This document shows, in pieces, positions 17,902 through 27,500 of a stretch of DNA of 64,000 bases. Numbering within the stretch: the stretch's first letter is position 1; the number at the start of each line of letters is the position of its first letter. The position numbers were made by a program, and so were the translations under genes. The stretch is from CAZWDO01 sp964632485 [NCBI: uncultured bacterium] (GTDB lineage: Bacteria; JAGOEH01): the NCBI GenBank assembly GCA_964632485.1, contig CAZWDO010000013.1, positions 448 through 64,447 on the forward strand, in the 5' to 3' direction. The notes under the pieces are model-generated. The model had not been told where the DNA came from. It saw only the letters and a program-made list of their open reading frames with translations, and ran no database searches.

Positions 17902-18305
17902 AAAAAATCAGTGCCCTCCTTATCATCTTTCTAATGGGAATTCTCCCGTTGCGGGCAGATGTGAAAAACCATCATTCTCCCCGCAAGGCATTTTTACTTT
18001 CAACCTTTATACCGGGGGGAGGGCAAATTTATAACCAAAAAAAATGGAAGAGTCTGGTTATCTCGACCGTTGAAACAACCTGTTTTTCACTGGTCGTATA
18101 TAATTCCTTGAAATATCGGCACCTCGGCCAGGATAAATATTTGGAACGCCGCAGCTCATTTCTATTATGTGGGATCGCTACCGGTCTCTATTCCATGGTC
18201 GATGCCTATATTGACGCTCATTTTTTCGATTTTGAAAACCAATATACACGACTTCAGATCGAGCAAGGGGAGATTAAATTTTCCTTTTGCTTCGCTCTCC
18301 CTTAG
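17898..18305 (+). CDS. DUF5683-like membrane protein
   Basis: The 135-residue protein starts with a signal peptide or membrane segment (residues 3-19), then has 'FIPGGGQIYNQKKWKS' (about 38-53), the typical motif of DUF5683 proteins in the Bacteroidetes group, and further hydrophobic stretches. The function is unknown. It overlaps the HD-GYP gene by 4 bases (ATGA) and ends the operon. Its stop overlaps the convergent DUF3467 gene by 4 bases. Confidence 0.75.
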   Translation: MKKISALLIIFLMGILPLRADVKNHHSPRKAFLLSTFIPGGGQIYNQKKWKSLVISTVETTCFSLVVYNSLKYRHLGQDKYLERRSSFLLCGIATGLYSMVDAYIDAHFFDFENQYTRLQIEQGEIKFSFCFALP

Positions 18306-18595
18306 AATCCGATTTTTGGATCTTTCTTAAATAGTTTTATCTCGCCGAATTGGTCTTCATATTGTTTAATATTGTCGCCTAAGATATTGTAAAAATTTTT
18401 AGTATTCTGAGGGTTCAATATGACCCGGGCGTAAACCTTCCCTTTGGGGAGGCCAGGCATAATTCGAATGAAATCCAGCAGAAATTCTGAATTGTTATGT
18501 CCGACCGCAACCATATTGGCATAGATGCCTTCTGCTTCCTTTTCCTGAATTTCAATATTTATTTGCTGGGGTTGGGGGGTGTGAGTGGTTTCCAT
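18302..18595 (-). CDS. DUF3467 family protein
   Basis: The 97-residue protein has the family pattern: a short strand 'INIEIQEKEAEGIYANMV', 'NNSEFLLDFIRIMPG' and 'ARVILNPQNTKNFYNIL', followed by a helix. DUF3467 proteins are small and conserved in diverse bacteria; their role is not known. It is the last gene of a minus-strand operon with a PrsW-like protease, a TPR protein and two ExbD-like proteins. Confidence 0.88.
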   Translation of the reverse strand: METTHTPQPQQINIEIQEKEAEGIYANMVAVGHNNSEFLLDFIRIMPGLPKGKVYARVILNPQNTKNFYNILGDNIKQYEDQFGEIKLFKKDPKIGF

Positions 18596-18629
18596 TGAGA
18601 CTCCTTGGCATCGGGTGAAAATTTTGGGT

Positions 18630-19340
18630 TTATTGTGATTGGATTTTATGGGTCTTGATGCGATACGGCGATTTTTGAATATGGTCTTTTATCATGAACA
18701 TCCCACCAATCCAAAGCGCGATGAGGAAACAGAGGGCATATAGGGTGGGGTAGGTAATAGAAATGGTAAAGATAGCATTATAAAAAAAATGGATCAGCAT
18801 GGCGCATAAAAATCCGACGACCAACCAGAGAATCTCCCGCGACTTCCTTGTCTGGAAGTGGGCCATTCCCAAAAAATAACCCGCGTAAACCATTGTCAGC
18901 ACGTGGGTGGGTAAGGCCAACAAGGTGCGGGAAAACATGATATCGACTCCTTCGCTCATAAAATAGATGACATTTTCTAAAAATGCCAATCCCAGCGCGC
19001 CAGATACGCTATAAATAATACCATCATAGGGTTCTTCAAATATGTCAGAATGATAGACCCAGATAAAAACTGGCAGCAGTTTGATGAGTTCTTCGGTAAA
19101 CGAAACACTGAAGAAGAGAAACCCTAACCGATGGTGAAGCGATTCCGCATAGAGATGCAGAACCGTATAGCGGGAAATCTGTGTCTCCAGCAACATAGCC
19201 ACAAATCCCAATAAAAAAGCGGTCCAGAAAATGGTATACATCCGGTCGATTGGAATGCGTTTATAAACATGGCGTTGGTAAAAATACCAGAGCAAGAATA
19301 AAACGGGACTGCTGGAGAGTATCAAAATATCGAAAATCAT
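18630..19340 (-). CDS. PrsW-like intramembrane glutamic protease
   Basis: The 236-residue protein has about seven membrane helices and the family motifs 'FTEELIKLLP' (EExxK, about residues 82-91) and 'GLAFLENVIYF' (ENxxY). PrsW in Bacillus cleaves an anti-sigma factor within the membrane; other members of the family process different membrane proteins. Its first codon overlaps the stop of the upstream TPR gene by 4 bases. The substrate here is not evident. Confidence 0.85.
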   Translation of the reverse strand: MIFDILILSSSPVLFLLWYFYQRHVYKRIPIDRMYTIFWTAFLLGFVAMLLETQISRYTVLHLYAESLHHRLGFLFFSVSFTEELIKLLPVFIWVYHSDIFEEPYDGIIYSVSGALGLAFLENVIYFMSEGVDIMFSRTLLALPTHVLTMVYAGYFLGMAHFQTRKSREILWLVVGFLCAMLIHFFYNAIFTISITYPTLYALCFLIALWIGGMFMIKDHIQKSPYRIKTHKIQSQ

Positions 19341-20452
19341 TCGTTTTTGCTTTGGATATGGGATAAATATTGGCGGGCGTCATTTAAAAATTCCTGCGGC
19401 GCTGCGGGCTGCGGATCATCGAGATAGAGCTGAAAATATTCACCGGCCCTGCTGAACATTTTGCGATTCAGATAAGTGTAGCCGATAAAAAAGTTGATTG
19501 CGTGATTGGACGACTGCATTTTTTTCAGGGTAAACAGGTCTTCCAAAATATAATAATAGGTGTTTTCACCCAGTTGGTCCCGATTCAATCGTTGATAACT
19601 TTCGTAGGCATCCCAATAATTTTCCATGGCGAGATAGGAGATGGCGATATTGAAATGGGGAACCCAGTTGGTAGTATCGAGCTCTCTGGCTTTTTTGTTG
19701 TATTCCAGGCATTTTTCGAATTCCTGCTTTAAAAAATGATTCCACCCCAAATTGATATAAAAACCGGAATTGTCGGGAATCAATTTCATCGATTGAGTAA
19801 AATAAAATTCGGCCTGGTCCAGTCGTAATTGTTCATGCTCCACATATCCCAGGTTCTGATAGAATAGAGCTTTCAGTTGAGTGTCTCGCGCGAGTTCAAG
19901 CCCCTGGTTGAGTACCTGGATAGAAGTTTTATAGTCTTTATAGCGATAAGCGCTGATGCCAACTAATAAGAAATAAACGGCATCGTCCTCTGAGCGGTTA
20001 AACTCGGAACTGCTTTGATATTGGTTCAACCAATCGTCAAATTGGCGTTGGTTTTTTTGTTTCGCGTTTTTCATGATATTCTCTAAACTGTCCTGAAAGT
20101 TTTCTAAATTGACATTGGGGTTCCAGGGGAGTTTGCCGCCAATCTTTCTCAGAAATCGTCCGATCTGTTTCTGCTGGTCCTCACTATAATTTGGCTGCCA
20201 CCAATAGCGCTTGCCGGATTTTTCCCCTTTAAGCTCCGGACGTTTGCGATAATCGTTGGTGAAATAACCCAGCGCTTTTTTCCAAAAAGGAATTTGAGTT
20301 GGTTCCTGCATGAATTTTCCATCTCCCATCATCTCCTGGTGGAAAATGAATTTCCGGGCCCAAAGCTGATCATCCCAGAATATCCGAATAATCGCGCTGT
20401 AGTAAACAAGGCAAACGACGAAGATGATGAGTAAAATCTTAATGCGGCTCAT
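19337..20452 (-). CDS. Membrane-anchored TPR protein
   Basis: The 371-residue protein has an N-terminal membrane helix (about 5-25), a basic linker and then at least five TPR units (about 165-350), for example 'LKALFYQNLGYVEHEQLRL' and 'SGFYINLGWNHFLKQEFEK'. It is probably a periplasmic scaffold. The gene starts 9 bases after the second ExbD-like gene and overlaps the PrsW-like gene by 4 bases. Confidence 0.8.
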   Translation of the reverse strand: MSRIKILLIIFVVCLVYYSAIIRIFWDDQLWARKFIFHQEMMGDGKFMQEPTQIPFWKKALGYFTNDYRKRPELKGEKSGKRYWWQPNYSEDQQKQIGRFLRKIGGKLPWNPNVNLENFQDSLENIMKNAKQKNQRQFDDWLNQYQSSSEFNRSEDDAVYFLLVGISAYRYKDYKTSIQVLNQGLELARDTQLKALFYQNLGYVEHEQLRLDQAEFYFTQSMKLIPDNSGFYINLGWNHFLKQEFEKCLEYNKKARELDTTNWVPHFNIAISYLAMENYWDAYESYQRLNRDQLGENTYYYILEDLFTLKKMQSSNHAINFFIGYTYLNRKMFSRAGEYFQLYLDDPQPAAPQEFLNDARQYLSHIQSKNE

Positions 20453-20461
20453 AAATCTTTC

Positions 20462-21115
20462 TTACTGCGGCAACAAAGCATTGACAATGCTGTTTCCGCG
20501 CGTGAAATAATATGAAATTGGAGCATCATGCTCTACCGGAGTCCAACCGACATCATACTTTTTTTCCTGCAGCCAGTTTTTAAACTTGATAAAAGTCTCA
20601 AAACTATCTTGCCGTACAAAACAAAAAATGTAAAACTGGTCAGAACTATAATGCTCCAGAAAAAAGTTTGTACGCGAAGCTGTACCAAACGCTTCGGATA
20701 GTGTCTCTCCTTGTAATTTAAGGGGACGCAGGGTAATCGAGTATTCCGGTTCATCGGAAAAAAGCTCGAATTCGACAATATATCCATCCATCTCCAATGT
20801 TTGTCGGACGCTTTCCGGGTCTTTATTTTGTAAAAGGGCTTTAAAAATTTCCTGTTCGTCAACCGGGAATATCCGGTTGCCGTCGCAGATGACAATCAGC
20901 GATTTTTTATCGCTGTAAAACCGCCAGGGAATTTTAACAACCTGATAGCGCTGGTGTTTCGAGCTCTGGATTTGGTTGAACAACTGGTTGTTTTTTATGG
21001 ATATCAATGCAATGACAACGGTGAATATAATCAAAATTCCAACATTGTTGGAAACTATATCGGTCAAACTATCAAAGTTAAAGGCAATGGTTCGTTTATC
21101 GGTATTAGTTCGCAT
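20462..21115 (-). CDS. ExbD-like single-pass membrane protein (second of a pair)
   Basis: The 217-residue protein has a short cytoplasmic N-terminus, the stretch 'FDSLTDIVSNNVGILIIF' leading into one membrane helix (about 12-42), and a periplasmic domain of about 170 residues with no recognised fold. An N-terminal Asp just before a single helix, followed by a periplasmic domain, is the layout of ExbD/TolR/MotB-type stator subunits. Sequence similarity to classical ExbD is weak, so the assignment rests on architecture. It overlaps the first of the pair by 11 bases. Confidence 0.5.
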   Translation of the reverse strand: MRTNTDKRTIAFNFDSLTDIVSNNVGILIIFTVVIALISIKNNQLFNQIQSSKHQRYQVVKIPWRFYSDKKSLIVICDGNRIFPVDEQEIFKALLQNKDPESVRQTLEMDGYIVEFELFSDEPEYSITLRPLKLQGETLSEAFGTASRTNFFLEHYSSDQFYIFCFVRQDSFETFIKFKNWLQEKKYDVGWTPVEHDAPISYYFTRGNSIVNALLPQ

Positions 21116-21695
21116 GGGATTGCCTGGACTTCAGATCAGCGATTTTCCAATTTGGCAGCATGGGTTCAACACCAAAATTTAAAGCGGAATATTGTTGAAG
21201 GATTTGCCGCGCTTTCTGATACGTTTCGATACCGCCCGCATAGACGGCAAAAATAATATACTCCTGATGATCCTGATAGTTTCTATGGTTTTCTATGTTT
21301 GTTTCCTGCAGTTTATATAAATAGGATAAAAATACAAAATACCCCCACTCCTCTGAAAATGGAATTTCAAGATTGTCATCTATCAGGGTGAGGCCCTCAT
21401 TCCTGCATAAAATATAATGAGGATAAAGGCTTGCCGGCTTACCGATCAACTGAAATTCCACTAACACGGTATCACTGGCTGAATCCGCTGGATTCGTCAT
21501 GGAATTCGCTTCGATCATTGTTTTTTCGGGCGCAGAAAAAAGGAGCGAGAGTCCGATAAATGCCAATATTCCCATGGTAGCTAACAAGATCGTCAAAAAA
21601 GGAAATAAACTGACGGTTGAACGAACTCTGCGTTTTTTAATTGAAAACTCCTCTGTTTTTTGGGGCTTTATCACCCTGCAGCGGCTGCTCCCCAT
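21105..21695 (-). CDS. ExbD-like single-pass membrane protein (first of a pair)
   Basis: The 196-residue protein has a basic N-terminus, then 'VSLFPFLTILLATMGILAF' forming a single membrane helix (about 30-54) and a periplasmic domain. The 'FPFL' element before the helix occurs in ExbD-like stator proteins found beside proton-channel genes. No MotA/ExbB/TolQ gene is in the window, which is unusual. The start could be the ATG at 21695 or a GTG seven codons later. A promoter lies at 21768-21796. Confidence 0.5.
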   Translation of the reverse strand: MGSSRCRVIKPQKTEEFSIKKRRVRSTVSLFPFLTILLATMGILAFIGLSLLFSAPEKTMIEANSMTNPADSASDTVLVEFQLIGKPASLYPHYILCRNEGLTLIDDNLEIPFSEEWGYFVFLSYLYKLQETNIENHRNYQDHQEYIIFAVYAGGIETYQKARQILQQYSALNFGVEPMLPNWKIADLKSRQSHAN

Positions 21696-21767
21696 TCATA
21701 TAGATACCTGCGGCTGCATTCGAATCACTTGCCCTAACAGGTTAAAAACGGCTACTTTTGAAGGGTT

Positions 21768-21796
21768 AAGATAATAAAAAAAATGTAAAAAGTCAA
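21768..21796 (-). promoter_or_regulatory. Promoter of the ExbD-like/TPR/PrsW operon
   Basis: On the minus strand TTGACT (21796-21791), a 17-bp spacer and TATCTT (21773-21768) lie about 75 bases upstream of the first gene. The rest of 21797-22007 holds nothing I can identify apart from the leader of pepT. Confidence 0.65.
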
Positions 21797-22007
21797 GAGC
21801 GGAAAAAAACACTTGCAAAAACATTGATTTGACCCTATTATTCAAATTAGAAGCTGGATTTTACCGATCCACGCTTCCGGCATGATTTCGGAATCGCAAT
21901 TGTGATTTTCTGCAGATGGGAGTTGTGTCCCCCTGGGGGTGTTGAATTTGTGAACAGGCTCTGTTAAGTGTCAGTATATGGTATGATTAATCTCAAAGGA
22001 GTGTTTT

Positions 22008-23273
22008 ATGTTAAATTTTTCAAGCGATGAGCTTCTAAAAATTCGTATGGATGTCATCGAGCGTTTTGTTCGTTATGTGAAGGTTCATACGACCTCAAGC
22101 GAAACGAGTGAGAGTTTTCCCTCAACCGCTACCCAGTTTGATTTGGCCAATCTGGTTGCTGAAGAGCTTCGACAGATTGGTCTGACTGAGATTGAAGTTG
22201 ATAAGAATTGTTATGTATATGGGGTATTACCCGCGACGGTTGCGGTGAGTGGAATCCCGCTCAGTTTTTGCGCGCATTTGGACACTTCCCCCTCGGTTTC
22301 AGGAGAGAATGTGCTGCCTGTGTTTCACGAAAAGTATAATGGCGCCAATTTAACGTTTCCCCGCAATCCCGAATTGCTATTAACGCCTGAAGAATGTCCT
22401 GAATTGAAACACTTTATCGGTGATACAATTATTACTTCTGCCGGAGACACCTTGCTGGGCGCCGATGACAAGGCGGGTATTGCTGAAATTATTGCCGGAT
22501 TGGATTATTTAGTGGCGCATCCTGAGATCGCGCATCCGGAAATCCGAATTTGCATCACACCCGATGAAGAACTTGGCCAAGGAACTCGCTACATCCACAT
22601 GGAAAAATTGGGGAAAGTCTGCTACACTTTTGATGGCGGCTTGATGGGTGAACTGGAAAGCGAGTGTTTCGATGCCTGGTACGCTTCTGTCAAATTCAAA
22701 GGCCATAATGTGCATCCTGGTGAAGCTAAAAACAAGATGATCAATGCGGGAGCGATTGCCGGCCGATTTCTTTCCATGCTGCCCGAATGGGAAACCCCGG
22801 AGCATACCGAGCTGAAGGAAGGATATATCCACCTGACCCATATTGAAGGTGATGAAAGCTCAGCGGAACTTCAATTCATTATCCGCGATTTTGTCAATGA
22901 AAAAAATCGTAAGCGGATTGAAATGCTTGAACAGTTGAAGACATTTCTACTGGCAAAATATCCGGGCCTGCAGATCGATATCCAAACCCGGGAACAGTAT
23001 CGAAATATGTTGGAAGTTTTAAAAAATTATCCATTGGTAACCGAAGTCGCGCAGTTTGCGATCGAAGGCTCGGATATTCCGGTCATACATAAAGCCATCC
23101 GCGGGGGAACCGATGGCGCGCGTCTTTCCTTTATGGGGATTCCGACTCCGAATATTTTTACCGGTGGGCTGCTTTTTCATTCGAATAAAGAGTGGATTCC
23201 CGTCAGCGCCATGGTGAAAGCCGTCGAAGTAATGGTGCGCATCTCAAATGAGTGGGCTAATCGCTCTCTTTAA
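22008..23273 (+). CDS. pepT: Peptidase T (tripeptide aminopeptidase)
   Basis: PepT is a cytoplasmic zinc metallopeptidase of family M20 that removes the N-terminal residue of tripeptides. The 421-residue protein has the metal ligand motif 'CAHLDTSPS' (about residues 88-96), 'LLGADDKAGIAEI' with the bridging Asp, 'TPDEELGQGT' with the catalytic Glu pair, and the C-terminal 'IRGGTDGARLSFMG' region. Length is close to the usual 410. The ATG at 22008 has AAAGGAGTG upstream. The gene is monocistronic and convergent with the operon ending at 23315. Confidence 0.95.
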   Translation: MLNFSSDELLKIRMDVIERFVRYVKVHTTSSETSESFPSTATQFDLANLVAEELRQIGLTEIEVDKNCYVYGVLPATVAVSGIPLSFCAHLDTSPSVSGENVLPVFHEKYNGANLTFPRNPELLLTPEECPELKHFIGDTIITSAGDTLLGADDKAGIAEIIAGLDYLVAHPEIAHPEIRICITPDEELGQGTRYIHMEKLGKVCYTFDGGLMGELESECFDAWYASVKFKGHNVHPGEAKNKMINAGAIAGRFLSMLPEWETPEHTELKEGYIHLTHIEGDESSAELQFIIRDFVNEKNRKRIEMLEQLKTFLLAKYPGLQIDIQTREQYRNMLEVLKNYPLVTEVAQFAIEGSDIPVIHKAIRGGTDGARLSFMGIPTPNIFTGGLLFHSNKEWIPVSAMVKAVEVMVRISNEWANRSL

Positions 23274-23314
23274 TCTTGATTTTGCTTTTCAGTAAATCAG
23301 GAAGGCCTTATTTT

Positions 23315-24478
23315 CTAACCGAAATATTTCAATGTCAGCGCAGTGATGTCGTCGGATTGTTCCACTCCGGCGGCATGTTCCTTGACCGTTCGTACGATCC
23401 GTTCGGTTATGGTTTTCGGCAGTTCCATTCCCAATTTTCCCAATTCAATGGCTAATCGTTGTTCGGTATATTGATCATCAGTTGCATTCATTGCTTCAGT
23501 CACCCCGTCAGTGTACAGGAACAGAGTATCATTGGGTTTAAGTTGAGTAGTATGGCTTTGGAAGACAAAATCTTCAAATACTCCCAAGGCAATACCCCCT
23601 TTGATTGAAAGCGGCGTAACTTGTCCGTCCGGTGTAATGATAAAGGGCGGGTTATGGCCGGCATTCGTATAAATCAGTTCTCCGCTGACGGTATCGAGAA
23701 TGCCGTAGAAAAGGGTCACAAACATGGTATTGACGTTTTCCTGCGACAGGAGGGTATTCGTTCGGATGACACACTCATTGGTTGAAAACTGATTGACGGC
23801 GTTCGCGCGCATCAGGGTACGGCAGATCGCCATAAAAATCGCGGCAGGAATCCCTTTTCCGGAAACATCGGCGATGACCACTCCGATATGAGTGGGATCG
23901 ACTAAAAAAAAGTCGTAAAAATCACCGCCCACCGATTTCGCGGCATCCATAATCGCATAGATATCAAAATCGCTGCGATCCGGGAAGGGCGGAAATATTT
24001 TTGGCAATATAGATTGCTGCAATTCTCTTGCGACCGAAAGATCCTGCTGGATGGCAACTAAATGGTCATGTTCGTCCAACATGGAGCGCTGTTGCGCGAC
24101 ATGCTCAATCGTTTTATTGAGGGTGAGTTCTAAATCTTCAAAGCTAATGGGTTTGGTTACAAAATCAAACGCGCCGCGATTCATTGCTGCCCGTAAATTG
24201 TCCATGTCGCCATAGGCTGAAACCATCAACACTTTTAAATCGGTGCGGTCAAGTTTTTTGATTTTTTCAAGCATGGTCAAGCCATCCATTTCCGGCATAT
24301 TGATATCGGAGAGCACGACCCCAATTTCCGCAACTTCGCTCAACATATTCAACGCTTCCTGAGCGCTGTGAGCGAATACGAAATCAAAAATCCCTTTGCG
24401 AATCTGACGTCTGAAATTCATCCGAATTAACGCTTCCATATCCTGTTCATCATCAACCGATAGAATGCGGATGCTCAT
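23315..24478 (-). CDS. Response regulator with PP2C (SpoIIE/RsbU) phosphatase domain
   Basis: The 387-residue protein has an N-terminal receiver domain (Asp58 in 'LSDINMPEMDG'), a short coiled linker, and a SpoIIE-type PP2C phosphatase with 'SVGGDFYDFF' and 'VIADVSGKGIPAA' metal-binding motifs and a C-terminal 'SDDITALTLKY'. RsbU-like enzymes dephosphorylate STAS-domain anti-sigma antagonists. The STAS and RsbW-like genes at 40018-40823 are natural candidates for partners. It is the last gene of the 15-kb operon and has AAGGAG upstream. The histidine kinase just before it is a likely phosphodonor. Confidence 0.93.
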   Translation of the reverse strand: MSIRILSVDDEQDMEALIRMNFRRQIRKGIFDFVFAHSAQEALNMLSEVAEIGVVLSDINMPEMDGLTMLEKIKKLDRTDLKVLMVSAYGDMDNLRAAMNRGAFDFVTKPISFEDLELTLNKTIEHVAQQRSMLDEHDHLVAIQQDLSVARELQQSILPKIFPPFPDRSDFDIYAIMDAAKSVGGDFYDFFLVDPTHIGVVIADVSGKGIPAAIFMAICRTLMRANAVNQFSTNECVIRTNTLLSQENVNTMFVTLFYGILDTVSGELIYTNAGHNPPFIITPDGQVTPLSIKGGIALGVFEDFVFQSHTTQLKPNDTLFLYTDGVTEAMNATDDQYTEQRLAIELGKLGMELPKTITERIVRTVKEHAAGVEQSDDITALTLKYFG

Positions 24479-24503
24479 CTATAGTCTCCTTTTTGCTTAT
24501 TAT

Positions 24504-27500
24504 TTAAATCTCTTCCGGGATGGTCAGAATAAATTCAGTCCATTCACCTTCCGCGGATGATACTTCCATCTTTCCTTTATGGAGTTGGGTAACAATATCA
24601 TAACTCATGGAAAGCCCCAATCCGGTACCTTTGCCTGTTGGTTTAGTGGTATAGAATGGTTGAAAAATCTTTTCCCGTACAGATGGAGGCATGCCGGTTC
24701 CATTGTCACGAATCCGAATTTCCACAAAGTGTTCAATTTTATGCGTTGATAGTGTTATTTCCGGGCTAAACTCATTGCCGCTATCGGTGAGGTTTTGTTT
24801 TTTTTCATTGATGGCATAGCAGGCATTATTGACGATATTTAGGATTACGCGACTGAAATCCTGGGGTACGATACGAATTTTCCCGACATTGGGGTCGAGA
24901 TCGAATTTAAGGGACACGGTAAAATCCTTGTTATTTGCCCGTGTGCCATGGTAAGCCAGCGTGGCGTATTCCGAGACCATATTGTTGATTTCATACATCT
25001 GAAATTCAGAGGTTTTTCCCCGGGCATGCATCAACATTCCTTTGACGATTCCCTCGGCGCGCTTGCCATGGTCTTTGATTCGGGTTAGATTGTCTTTGAT
25101 CATTTCCGCAAGGTCAAGTATTTCATCATAATCATCTTCCTGAAGCAATGTTTTAAATTTCTCAACATATTCCAATAGCTCGTTGGCCAGGTCAATACTT
25201 GGGCCAGAGAAATTGTTGACAAAATTGAGCGGATTTTGGATTTCATGCGCGATCCCGGCGGTCAACTGCCCCAATGATGCCAGTTTTTCCGATTGCACCA
25301 GTTGCTGCTGAGTTGCCTTCAAATTGTTAAATGTGGCCTGTAAATCTTCCAATATTTTTGTCTTAATGAAGGCGGCGATAATATGTTCCTTCAGATTTTT
25401 TAACAAACTCAGGTCACGAAGGCTAAAAGCGTCCTTGCGGCTTAAGTTTTCCAGGATTAAAAACCCTTCCACTTTTTTTTCGATTTTTGCTACAATCACG
25501 ACAATGGACGATGAATTTTCATAGCCATCGACCAATGGTTCGGAAGTGGCGGTTGAAAAGTCCCTGTTGATAAAAATATCTTCATACACTTCTTCGCAGT
25601 TTTTTAAATAGCGCGCTTCAGTTTCCTCTAATGTCAATTGGATATCTTCAATCTGGTTCATGTCATAAAGCAGGCTTGATTTATAGCGATAATAATCGCT
25701 ACCCTTATCAATGACAAGCGCCGTGGCATTATCGACGGCTTTTACGACCTTCATTTTCTCTAAAATTGTGTTCAGCAGATTTGTAAAATTAATCTCGGCA
25801 TTGATTGATTTGACAATGAGATTAATCTTTTCGAGTTCACTGTTCTTGGATGCCAGTTCACTTGATTGTTTTTCCAGTTCCTCTTTTTGTTGGACAACTT
25901 CTGCCGTTCGATCATGAATAATATTTTCCAGTTCCTTTTTTTCTTTCATCAGTTTGATGGAGCGCAAACGGATCAATCCGGCAATAGTCAATCCGGCAAG
26001 GATTATGTATAGAAAATAGGCCCACCAGGTTCGGTACCAGGGAGGAGTGATGGTGAACTCGAATTTAACGCTTTCAAATTCAGTTTGATAAATATTTTTA
26101 GATTTAACGCGAAATCCATATTTCCCCGGGGGAAGGTTGGTATACTCCTTGGCGGATGTATTGGTCCAGTTGGACCATACTTTATCAAACCCTTCGAGGT
26201 AGTATTGAAAAAGTAATTCGCCTTTGACGTCATAACTGGTGGCGCTGTATTCAAAGAGAATCGTATTGTCGGAATAGGAGAGAGTTAATGGTTGGTTCTC
26301 GTCCGGGGTTTGATTTCCCTCAAACAGTGAAGAATCGTGGCGGATCATCACCCTACGGATCAGAACGTAAAACGGTTTGCTATAGGGGAATTCGATGGTG
26401 GGATTATAAACAAGAATGCCATCGGGGCCCCCGAACCACACTTGGCCACGGAGGTGGCGCCAAATCGACCAGACGACGAATTCTCGGTGCGGCAAAAAAG
26501 GAGTTTGAAATTTTTCATATTCGCCGTCTTTTTGTTTTTTGTACATCGTTATATTGGTTTCATCGCCCAGAGTTGTCCAGATGTTCCCCTGTGGGTCTTC
26601 GACCATTCGGTAAAGCCATAATTCATGATTCAGTGAATCAAGTTCCAGAAAATCATCCTTAATAAAATGATTCTCTTTTTCGTTCCAGTGGAAAATTCCG
26701 GTCTTAGCAGTTATCCATATTCCGCTGGCTAATGAATGAATGTGATTGCCGATCAGGTCGGGGAGTCCGTTCGATGTATCGATGCGGGTCATTTTCATTG
26801 ACGGGTCTTTGAGGTTAACACGATAGAGTCCATGAGACGGCGAGATCAACCATAATCGGCCGCTTTTATCCTCGATTTGCTCTCTGAATTCAATATCTGC
26901 CGGTCCGATTCGTTTCGGATTTATTAATGTTGCACCCTCGAATTGCCAACGGTAAAACCCGTCTAATTGGCTGATATAGAGATAATTGGGCGTTAGTGGC
27001 GAATAATGCAGGTTAAGACTGAAGGATTTTGTCATCGGTGTCACTTTTTGATTTTCAATGAGGAAAACTCCCTGGCTGGTTGCCGCCCAAAGTTTTTGAT
27101 TGATGTTCAACAATACCCAGCAGGTCGTTTTAATATCCTGCAATTCTTTAAATATAGCTTGTTCCGGGTCATAATAGCTGACGCCCTTATAAGTCGCGCA
27201 ATAAATGGTCTGGTTATAGCCAATGATTTGTTGAACTCCGCCGTTGATTCCTCCGCGATCATTAAAATACATAAAAGGGGAAGGGTATTCCATCAAGGCT
27301 AAACCATTGTTAAGAGCCAGCCATATTTCATTGTTTTTGCCCGCAAAAATATAATTGACATTATCATCGGCTAATCCTACGGATTTGTTGACGGTTTGTA
27401 AAATATGGCCGTCCGGCGCCAGAAAGATCACTCCGTTCCGAATGGTGCCGATGGCAATATCTCCATTTTCCAATCGCGTTCCACAGAGAAGGATGTTATC

